The notes under the pieces were generated by a model. That model saw only the letters and a list, made by a program, of their open reading frames with translations. It had not been told where the DNA came from and made no database searches. Positions 1 through 10,396 of a DNA stretch of 11,507 bases are shown here, piece after piece (position 1 is the stretch's first letter; each line of letters starts with the position of its first letter). The DNA is taken from positions 1 through 11,507 of the forward strand of contig LSSN01000447.1 of the NCBI GenBank assembly GCA_001970855.1, written 5' to 3'. A program made the translations under genes and the position numbers. This stretch comes from Smittium culicis (Eukaryota > Kickxellomycota > Harpellomycetes > Harpellales > Legeriomycetaceae).

Positions 1-204
1 GATAGTATGAGTGCGGCAGACGTTTTTTTGTACCCGATGGTGCATGCGGCACAACGGTATAACGTGGACATGAGCAAATATTCCACTATATCAAGGATTT
101 TTAGTGTGCTTGATGCGATACCTGCATTCAAGGATGCGGCGTGGTACAACCAAGAAGACTGTCCTGCAGAGCTAGTGCCGAAGAATACTGATACCAAGCT
201 GTAA
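1..204 (+). CDS. maiA: Maleylacetoacetate isomerase (zeta-class GST), C-terminal end, 5' truncated by window
   Basis: The frame is open from base 1 to TAA at 202-204 (67 residues visible). The translation matches the C-terminal helical domain of zeta-class glutathione transferases: a SxADVFLYP segment (family: SLADVCLVPQ), then RYNVDMSKY-TISRI (family: RFxVDLSPYPTI), a xIPAFKDA helix and a DCPAEL ending (family: PDTPAEL). By family knowledge this enzyme uses glutathione to isomerise maleylacetoacetate to fumarylacetoacetate in tyrosine/homogentisate breakdown. The catalytic N-terminal thioredoxin-fold domain lies outside the window. The ATG at 7 is internal, because conserved residues precede it and the frame continues to the edge. 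The gene converges on TPI across 230 bp. Family assignment is confident; the symbol follows the Aspergillus name. Confidence 0.85.
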   Translation, partial: DSMSAADVFLYPMVHAAQRYNVDMSKYSTISRIFSVLDAIPAFKDAAWYNQEDCPAELVPKNTDTKL

Positions 205-434
205 CCTTTTTATTTTATTTTTAGTATCGGTCATATCTTTTTATGGCGATAAGGATAATAGTAATAGTAATAGTATGTAGTAGTATTAAGTAAGAAAAGA
301 TGATAAATAAATGTAAAGAATTTAATTCTTGGAGAGATATTTAGGGGGTAATATATTTAATGTTGGAATAGAAAATATGATTACATGATGAAGAAAAAAA
401 AAAAAAAAGTGATAGTGAATGAGGATGATAAAAT
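205..434. other. Convergent 3' spacer between isomerase and TPI genes
   Basis: A 230-bp AT-rich gap holds the 3' untranslated ends of two convergent genes. It contains a short TAG/AAT-type microsatellite at about 257-286, AATAAA-like sequence near 305-311 that could serve the plus-strand isomerase, and a 15-A run at 394-408 that reads as a T run in the TPI 3' region. No coding sequence is visible. Cleavage sites cannot be placed from sequence. Confidence 0.6.
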
Positions 435-1257
<823 letters not shown>

Positions 1258-1440
1258 TTTGACAGGATATTTTATAAAGGGGTAGTTTTGGAAATTGTGA
1301 GAGAGATTATTGATGAAGTAGTTTATTTAAGAAGAAGGAGAGCTGTATTTAAAAGAAAGAGATAGGAAGTATTAAACAATTCAAAATGAGAGAAGAGTGG
1401 GGGCAGTGGCTAAATAGGATTGCGGTAAAAGTGGGCTAAT
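1258..1440 (-). promoter_or_regulatory. TPI 5' leader/promoter region, G-poor on the sense strand
   Basis: By hand count, plus-strand 1261-1440 has about 54 G and 8 C, so the TPI sense strand is C/T-rich and nearly G-free. The same asymmetry occurs in the other leaders of the window. A TATA-like ATTTAAA lies near 1346-1352. The skew fades near 1440, suggesting the transcript or promoter boundary lies about there. No transcription start can be assigned from sequence alone. Confidence 0.5.
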
Positions 1441-2748
1441 AGTCTGAAACTACGATGCTATATTTAAAGGCCATATTTATCGTATGACTGAACAGGTTAA
1501 GAAATCGTACGACTCTATTATATCGATGATTGGTGCATTTCAAATTTGCAATAAGCATTTTATAAATAATCGATGCCTTTAAGGCTATAATCGATCATAT
1601 ACATAGAAATGCTCTACATAGCTTTACATGGCTTTAGTTAGATATATATAGCATCAGATGGCTTTAGTTAGATGTATATAGCATCAGATGGCTTTATAAT
1701 GCTTTAAATAGTTTTATATAGATACGTATTAGTCGCAACGGCGATTAAAGTGGCCGAAATATCAGGCGAAGAGCTATGCTAGGAGTGTTGAAGAAGTAGC
1801 CAGAGATGCTAATGGGCTTAAAAAGCTGAAAGCCTAGTCTCGAGGCTTTTCAAGCAGCATTGCATTCGACTATATATGCGTTCTGTAGGCAATAAGCAGC
1901 ATTGTACTTGCTAAAAGCATAACAAATAGCTATAAATCAGCACGACTATCTAGTATATCGATAGAGTATAAGCATGGCATTTAAAAGTTAGCATAGTCTG
2001 CTCAAGCCTTAATTTCAATAGACCAATGATAGCACTTACAAAAATAGATCCAAAAAAATCTAGTCAGCGTATGGCCAGATTAAAAAATAATTTGATATAA
2101 ATATATTTAGCCAATAATCATGAGTTAAAACAGTCAATAATATTATAAATCCAGGTCAGCCAGTTATACTCCTAAATTTTAAACTATATGTGTCACGCGT
2201 ATCTGGCAAATAGAATCGAATCGAATCGAAGTTTTTATTTTAGCGCTAATTTCAAGAAGCCAATAAGTCACATCTAAATGAGTGATCAGAATCAATTCAG
2301 CCTATGGGCTACAGGAAATAAGATCAAGCAGGGGAATAGATAGCTATTGGCCTGAAGTACAGATATTATAATCAGATTAAATATCTCAGAGCGTACATCG
2401 ATTGGATAATACGCCGAAAAGTAAACAAAAGGGATACTTCGATCATACAAAGCATGAAACCTAAATATGATGGCTCATAGAGGTATAGTAACGAAAAGAC
2501 AGCAATGGAAGTACTGCAAACTCTTAATGGACTTAATGCTCAACTGCAAAAGTAGAAGCAAAAGATATAAAGATCAAGTTGTATTGAACAGAACAGTTTA
2601 GCTTATAAGCTACATTGGGGAAAGATCAGCGCAGACTAAAAGGCACGCGTCCGAAGTCTTAGTGAGTAGATTTTTTTTTTTTATTATGGCAAAGCGCGAG
2701 TATTCGATTCTGGCTGCTTAATTACGCGCATTATCTGATTATTTCCGC
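1441..2748. other. Non-coding spacer, possibly decayed repeat DNA
   Basis: About 1.3 kb with no open frame of 60 codons on either strand and no strand skew. It is rich in TA steps and in TAGC/GCTT words, and contains the 30-bp tandem duplication at 1631-1690, a (GAATC)3 run near 2215-2229, a TGGCCA palindrome at 2072-2077 and a 12-T run at 2671-2682. Frames such as 1733-2090 and 2349-2660 read as protein-like segments broken by TAG/TAA, but the stop density is about what random DNA of this composition gives. No RNA gene was recognised. Confidence 0.55.
1631..1690. repeat. Tandem duplication of a 30-bp unit
   Basis: Two adjacent 30-bp units, 1631-1660 and 1661-1690, begin GCTTTAGTTAGAT and end GCATCAGATG and differ at a single position (A at 1644, G at 1674). 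A partial unit (GCTTTA) follows at 1691, and GCTTTACATG at 1621-1630 looks like a degenerate unit start. This resembles a recent slippage or short satellite seed in non-coding DNA. Confidence 0.9.
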
Positions 2749-2944
2749 TTAACCCTTTCCCGTCCAACACTCTTTAAAAAAATCAATTTTATGATTCGTT
2801 TATGGTTTATAAGTAAATTAATTATTTGTTGTTTTAATACAATAAACTAATAACCATTAAAGCTTCGGAATTTTATAGAGTAATTATACACAATTGGCTA
2901 TATTTGGTAGATCAAAAATGGTCTACCGCTCGTGAAAGGGTTAA
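2749..2944. mobile_element. Candidate piggyBac-like MITE (188 bp) with TTAA target duplications
   Basis: TTAA at 2749-2752 and TTAA at 2941-2944 flank an element (2753-2940) whose ends are inverted: CCCTTTCCCG at the left, and CCCTTTCACG when the right end is read in reverse complement. Including TTAA, 11 bp are perfectly inverted, and 10 of the first 13 element bases agree. TTAA target choice and CCCTTT-type ends are hallmarks of the piggyBac superfamily. The interior has no ORF but has sub-palindromes: 2802-2813 against 2846-2857 (imperfect), and GGTAGA 2906-2911 against TCTACC 2922-2927. It would be a non-autonomous element needing a transposase from elsewhere. It sits about 0.7 kb upstream of the HP1 start. 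The call rests on one copy. Confidence 0.6.
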
Positions 2945-3060
2945 TTTAATCCCATGCGTGATTAAGGCCCCTGATTTGACACGATTATCTCCCATCTGTT
3001 ACTTTGGCGCCTTAATTTAGCTAATAAATTTCAAATTTAATCGCTGAGTTTTTTTTTTTT

Positions 3061-3679
3061 GTTTACTTTTCAGCTGATGGGATTTATTTATACGCTGTTG
3101 CTTTTTGTTTTGACTTTATATTTATCTGCTTTGCTTTTGATTTCTTAACCCTCAGAATTTAGCTTAAAGGTACGCTTCACTTACAATTCACTCATATACC
3201 TAATTTCCTCAACCTATTCTATCGCTATCCCTAAATCTAAATCTAGCTCTGTAACTACTTCCTCCCCCTCTTATCTTCATAACAACAATAACTTCAATAT
3301 ATTATCTTATTACCCATATACCTCATCAAACCCAGTTACCAACTCTCTTAAAACACTATTCAATCGCAATACCTTCTAGGTCTATTTTAATTTAACTCTT
3401 AACTGGTATTGAAAATATATCAACTAATTAATTGCAATATTTTCTAGCTAAACTGCTTTACATTATCTACGTATACTTACCATTAATTCCCTCTTCCAAA
3501 AATTTAACACTTCTCCCGCCTTCCAAACTTTATAAATTTTCTTTATTATACATACTTTTACATACTAAACTGGTTTTATTTTTCAAACTTATACTCCTCA
3601 TCCCCCAACTTATTTTTGTTATATTATCCAATAGCTTCCGTCATCTCACCTTCACCTCCTTATCTCAAATAAAAAAAAA
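3061..3679 (+). promoter_or_regulatory. HP1 promoter and G-depleted 5' leader
   Basis: A 12-T run (3049-3060) precedes a tract that turns pyrimidine-rich and almost G-free: about 20 G in 3181-3660 by hand count, with C several times more frequent. The ATG at 3680 follows a 9-A run, a favourable A-rich context. The plus-strand frame 3432-3710 runs through this tract and past the start codon out of frame; its low-complexity Leu/Ile/Pro composition marks it as spurious. A leader intron is possible but I could not fix one. Confidence 0.5.
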
Positions 3680-4712
3680 ATGTCTGCTGCTGATTCTGAT
3701 CACGATCTAACAAAGATCGATAATGTTGAACAAATAAACGATTCCACCTCTTCCAACGAGGAAGAAGACGTCTACTCCGTAGAAAGGCTCTGTGACCACA
3801 AATATATCGCTGCAAAGGTACTTACTTATCCCATACCTATAAACTATTTTTATATCCAAATACTCCTCAACGATATTTCCTTATATTTATACACCCGACT
3901 CAAAACCCAACTTGCTTTTCCTTTAATTCCCTACTTAGAAATCTTTCAAATATCTCGTCAAATGGGAAGGCTACCCTGAATCTGATAATACCTGGGAAGA
4001 TGAAGAAAATATGTAAGCCTCTCTATAATCCCCTTCCTACACTACCTTTCTCCCCCCATATACACCCAATTTATCATTCCCTTCTCATTTTCACTATTAT
4101 ACAACTTCTATTTCATTTCTTTTTATCAGCATGTCTGAAGCTCTATTGAAGCAGTACTGGGACCGTTTGGAAACTCAAGGCATCACAAAAGAATCCATTA
4201 TGAACCCCTCTGCAAAACTCGTAAGTTGTTCTATTCCCACATCCCCCGCTTCTATTCACAACACAAATTTGTTAAAATCACCACAATTTTGCTTACTATT
4301 TCTTTTGGTTACTTTCCTCTCATAATACTTACCCCTTCATCTAATTTTATTTTATTTTTTTTTTTAGAAAAAACGAACCTCCATGGCTAATAAAACTCCA
4401 ACAAGCTCTGTAAAGGACCCCAAAAAACGCCACATCTCTTCTGGTGCCAACTCCTCTGACAACAACCTAATATCCAACTCTAACTCCATCCCTGACGATT
4501 TCCCCCCTGAAGATGAGTCCTGGGAAGACCTCGTCGACAAAATCGATACCGTTGACAGAACTCCTGACAATGGCCTCGTCGTCTACATCGAATGGAAAAA
4601 CGGAAAGAAAACCGTACATCCAAGCTCCGTCATCAACCTCAAGTGCCCCCAGAAAATCATCAAATTCTACGAAGAGCGCCTAAGATTCTCCTCCGTTGCC
4701 CAGGACGACTAA
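3680..4712 (+). CDS. HP1: HP1/Swi6-family heterochromatin protein (chromodomain plus chromoshadow domain), complete, four exons
   Basis: Exons 3680-3817, 3939-4012, 4130-4220 and 4368-4712 join in frame to 215 residues ending in TAA. An acidic N-terminus leads to a chromodomain (about 30-84) with the histone-methyllysine cage positions Tyr32, Trp55 and Tyr58 and the core YLVKWEGY-SDNTWE. A basic hinge follows (KKR at 102-104, KKRH at 120-123). The C-terminal chromoshadow domain (about 152-208) shows WEDLVDKIDTV, YIEWKNGKKT-HP and CPQKIIKFYEERLRF; Ile199 and Phe208 occupy the dimer-interface positions of human HP1 Ile161 and Trp170. By family knowledge it reads methylated H3K9 and dimerises to recruit silencing partners in the nucleus. 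It is shorter than S. pombe Swi6 or Chp2 and nearer animal HP1 in size. Two introns interrupt the chromodomain; a third precedes the hinge. Confidence 0.95.
3818..3938 (+). other. HP1 intron 1 (121 nt)
   Basis: Starts GTACTT after AAG and ends CTTAG. Phase 0. Removal joins HKYIAAK to KSFKYLVKW, the expected chromodomain strand-turn-strand. The sense strand is C/T/A with very few G. Confidence 0.9.
4013..4129 (+). other. HP1 intron 2 (117 nt), G-free interior
   Basis: Starts GTAAGC and ends TTATCAG. It splits the Ile71 codon and joins TWEDEEN to MSEALLKQYW. The only three G bases in the whole intron are those of the GTAAG donor and the final AG. Confidence 0.92.
4221..4367 (+). other. HP1 intron 3 (147 nt)
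   Basis: Starts GTAAGTTG and ends in a long T run followed by TTTAG. A CTAAT branch-site candidate at 4341-4345 is 22 nt from the acceptor. Phase 0. It joins NPSAKL to the basic KKRTS hinge. The next exon has an ATG at 4383, but reading begins upstream in the spliced frame. Confidence 0.9.
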
Positions 4713-5367
4713 TCTTATTCCATATCCACAAAAAAAAAAAAAAAAATTAAATAAAAATTCACCTTTTTTTTTTTTTTATTTTTCCCCTTCCACTTATTTT
4801 CCTTACTTTTAAATCAATCTAGTTTTTTTTTTTTTTTTTTATGCTTGTTCTTTATTATCTATCTAGTCTTAATTTTTATCATTCTTTCTTTTTGGCTAAA
4901 AATTTTATTCTCTATCTTTAAAATAAATTAAAAAAAAATACTACATCAAATTTAATATTAATCTGTTTAGTTTTGACAAATTTTTCATCCATTATTTGAT
5001 AATGTTCACTTATATTAATTATTTTATAATTATTGATTATTTTTTTTTTTTTTTAGAATTAGTCCGTAAATTATTATTAGAGTAGAAATAGTAGAATAAA
5101 GAAAAAAAATAAAATATCAACAAATACAAATACAATTTGAATAAATTTAAACAACTCCTTTTTTTGTTTTCTTTTTTTTTTTTTATGTGTGTGTAGGATA
5201 TATTTTAAAACAGTCAAAATCTGTTCTTCATCCACCAATTGTGATGTGCGTGTTTTTTTTTTTGTAGTATGTTTTTATATTATATGGATTTTTTATATTT
5301 TTTCTTAGTAGTATGTAAAAGTCATTTTTTTGCGTTATTTAATCTTGATGGAAAAGTTTATTTATAA
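4713..5367. other. Convergent 3' spacer between HP1 and DED1, homopolymer-rich
   Basis: A 655-bp very AT-rich gap without coding sequence. It holds the 3' ends of both genes. AATAAA at 4750-4755 is a polyadenylation signal candidate for HP1; TTTATT at 5357-5362, directly beyond the DED1 stop, is the minus-strand equivalent, perhaps too close to act. A or T runs of roughly 10-17 occur near 4731-4746, 4765-4777, 4824-4840, 5040-5054 and 5170-5184. No RNA gene was recognised. Confidence 0.65.
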
Positions 5368-7786
<2,419 letters not shown>

Positions 7787-7960
7787 AATTTGAGAAAGGG
7801 ATTTGATTTTATTGAATTTTTTTTTCAAGAGAATGCGAATTAAATATATTCGAATAGAGAGAGAGAGATATTTAGAAGAAATTCCTTAGTTTTAAAAAAA
7901 AAAAAATTGAAAATTTCAAGAGTAGATAATATTTTTTAGTATAATAATAGAGCGGATAAA
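7787..7960 (-). promoter_or_regulatory. DED1 5' leader/promoter region
   Basis: Immediately upstream of the DED1 ATG the plus strand is C-poor and purine-rich, so the sense strand keeps the C/T bias of the other leaders. It includes a GA microsatellite (about 7857-7870, CT on the sense strand), a T run near 7818-7826 and a 13-A run near 7894-7906. Bias ends by about 7960, giving a rough upstream limit. No clear TATA box stands out in such AT-rich sequence. Confidence 0.45.
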
Positions 7961-10064
7961 TTCGCTGTACTTTAATTATCTTTTATTTGCTGAATTTTTT
8001 TTCTCTAAATAAAAAATTTTTTTTTATACCAACAGAAATATCAGCATCTTTTACAGAGAACAATTTTTTTTTTTTTATTCCATACCCATTCCCGCCCAGA
8101 TCCAGCTATTGGATGGCAACCCCATCAAGATTGCCCGCTAAAAATCAGTATTATGAGAGCTGCCCAATGATGAGTCAATAAATATGTGATTACTGGCCGC
8201 TAATCAACATTCAATCGCATGATAATTGGCTCTAGCGATTGTATTTTGATAGTTGCCAATGGGTAGTGACAAACATTTGATTAGATCAGAAAAAACGAGA
8301 ATTGCCCAATAATATAAGTGGAAAGCGAAATTATAGCGCCGTTATTCGCTTAACCAAGATAGTGTAGTATTATTGGCCAATTAATTAGTAGCTTTGAGTC
8401 GCCCTAATTAGTGGATTAGGCAGAGGAAAAGTGACTTTAATTCGAAGGCGCTAATCTAATTGTGCATTTTTCTCTACATTTGCGAGAAAATAAATGCATA
8501 AAAGATGAAACTGTTTTTGCCAAAATATGTGTAAGTGGTTAGTGTAGTGTGAGTGTAAGTGTAAGTGAGTGGCAACTATTCATAGTGTACGGAAGTGTCA
8601 GTCCTATATGTAATGTTACGGCTCTATTTTTTAAAGAAAAAAGGCAGTTCTACCATCATGAAATGTTTAATTGTATTCAAAGCACACAAGCCACTCAAGA
8701 AAATGCCTTATCTTACGGATGCCATAATAGTGTTTGTTTTAATTTTATCATTAATGCCCACTCCTCAACAAATTATAAAACGTATACTGTTTTAAAACGT
8801 GACTGCTAACTTTAACTTGCGATATATCTAAATCTCGTTTTAATGGTATAAACAGATATATAAAAAATGACGCAAAGATGAGGAGGATGGGGAGGCGGAA
8901 CTATCGCGATTGTGAATTTTGGGAATGGTTTGGGCTTGTAACTTTGAAAAATGCCGCCGTGAATAGCGCGCTAATGAAGGAACGAGAATAATAGTTGTCA
9001 TTTAAGCATATTTGCTGTTTTGCACGCTTACCATCCAACTTTAGCATTCCATATCCAGTCGAAGTTATTGTAGACCTAATAAACGCTAAATTTAACTCGT
9101 GATATGGGGGATTCTGAACGAAGACAGTGCTTACTTGCAGTTTAAGTTTATTGGCTTGGACAATAAAAAATGTTAATATTATTGGCGGTATTGAAAAGGA
9201 ATTTCGTTTTTTCTATTTATTCTTTTAATTGTAAACTTTTTATTTGCTATAAAAATGAAATGATTTTGCTCATTGGCCATCAATAATTTATGCGATTTTA
9301 AACACTAGAACAATGTACACCATAAATAGATTCCTTCATAAAGAATCCCCCATATAGGTTTTATAAGCCAAATATCATACAAACCCCACACACCTGAAAA
9401 TAAATAATATCCATATTCGCCCTAACTGTTAGCTAATTGTTAAATTTATCAGAGCGTAGTGTTTGATATATAGAATACCTCATACACGCCTAGAAAATCG
9501 CCGCTTTAATTACACTGCAAAATATGTAAAGTGTGAATTGTGGCTATACTATAGACTCACCGCAATAATTACGCCGCCCACTAAATACCAGCATTTATTT
9601 AGTTTATGCTTTAAATCTACTAAAAATAATTTCTGCTAAATATAAATCATACTAAACTATACTAACGATCACAATTATCATCCTCTTATACTCTGGCATC
9701 GTAAGTATTCTCATCTTATTGGAGCCCCTGGGAAATATATACTTCGTCCATCTATTCAGTCCAGCCAGATTCTAATTTAAATAATCATGTGGTCATTATT
9801 TCATCACACCATAAATATAGTCTAATAGACGGAGTATATTATTTATCTAGTGGCCAATTAATTGTATTCAATGTATCAATGTACCAAATAGCTATTGAGT
9901 ATATCTAATCTAATGGCCACAATCTGAAAAATATGCATCTCGCAGTATTATTTCAGAGCCAATAATTCTTACATAAATGAAGCTATGAACGATTACTGGC
10001 CATAAATAATTCCACCCATTAAAATGGCTTTTATAGCTTATTTTTTGTATGTGTATAATTGCAG
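7961..10064. other. Long non-coding spacer with recurrent TGGCCA and CCAAT-like words
   Basis: About 2.1 kb without a convincing gene. Short open frames (7987-8181, 8549-8809, 8595-8795) show no family resemblance and no exon-like boundaries. The stretch has TGGCCA at 8374, 9274, 9851, 9914 and 9997, two of them inside an identical 13-mer (8374-8386 and 9851-9863), many GCCAAT or TTGCCCAAT words around 8150-8400, and a C-free GT-rich tract at 8527-8573. A purine-rich patch lies at 8866-8945. No tRNA-like B box or other RNA gene was recognised. Confidence 0.5.
8527..8573. repeat. C-free GTGTAAGT-type low-complexity tract
   Basis: About 47 bases contain only G, T and A, built from variants of GTGTAAGT and GTGAGTG. 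It resembles a degenerate microsatellite. A telomere-like reading is possible but the unit is irregular and internal. Confidence 0.6.
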
Positions 10065-10265
10065 CTTTTAAATATAGTCTTTAATTCTCTGAAAATAAAA
10101 AAAAACGATTCGGAAATCTCAAAAGCCATAAATGATTTTTTATATCTGCAGAAACAAAAGAATTCTCAAGCTCCTTTAGGGCTTAAAAAACGATCCATAT
10201 TTTCCCAACTAACTCTCACATCATCATATACTTTCATATTTTACACACTCAATTACTACTTGTAA
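10065..10265 (+). other. Possible coding exon or spurious ORF, unidentified
   Basis: An open frame follows an acceptor-like TATAATTGCAG (AG at 10063-10064) and ends at TAA 10263-10265. Its first ~50 residues are charged and exon-like (Lys, Asn, Ser, Gln-rich, with KKNDSEISKAINDF), but the last ~18 residues fall in a G-free tract (10201-10260) that looks like leader or intron sequence. No ATG begins the frame, and the only late donor (GTAAAC at 10262) does not connect in frame to the acceptor-like CTCAG at 10374. It may be an upstream exon of the following gene in a model I could not resolve, or chance. Confidence 0.2.
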
Positions 10266-10396
10266 ACTCTCCGTATAAGTTATACATAAAACGTCCTTCT
10301 TTAATTTCTTTCCTCGCACCTACTGTCGCCCCCCCCCCCCTCACAACACACACGCTATTGACACTGTGTTCTCAGCTAAACAGCTCAAGATAAAAT
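10196..10396 (+). promoter_or_regulatory. Pyrimidine-rich leader upstream of the Tudor-domain gene
   Basis: The plus strand becomes C/T-rich with few G (10201-10260 has none), the same signature as the HP1 leader. It contains a 12-C run (10329-10340) and an acceptor-like TGTTCTCAG at 10366-10374, so a leader intron is possible. The proposed ATG at 10397 follows an A-rich stretch. Confidence 0.4.
10329..10340. repeat. 12-C homopolymer
   Basis: An uninterrupted C run in an otherwise AT-rich region, within the leader of the last gene. It is unusual because nearly all other long homopolymers here are A or T. Confidence 0.95.

Noticed and set aside
1733..2660. Retroelement gag-like pseudogene
   Set aside because: Protein-like stretches exist, but stop density is at the random level and no zinc knuckle, protease or polymerase motif is visible; kept only as a low-scored finding.
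2695..2740. tRNA-like T-loop (ATTCGATTC) near 2702
   Set aside because: No matching acceptor, D or anticodon stems, and no GGTTCGANNCC B box in the spacers.
3432..3710. 92-residue hydrophobic ORF across the HP1 start
   Set aside because: It is a low-complexity reading of the G-free leader and overlaps the true HP1 start in another frame.
7987..8181. 64-residue ORF beginning in a T-rich tract
   Set aside because: Mostly Phe/Lys from homopolymers; no domain and no leader signature.
8549..8809. Two overlapping small ORFs (8549-8809 and 8595-8795), one with a hydrophobic segment
   Set aside because: They overlap in different frames, have random-looking composition, no recognisable family and no splice or leader signature.
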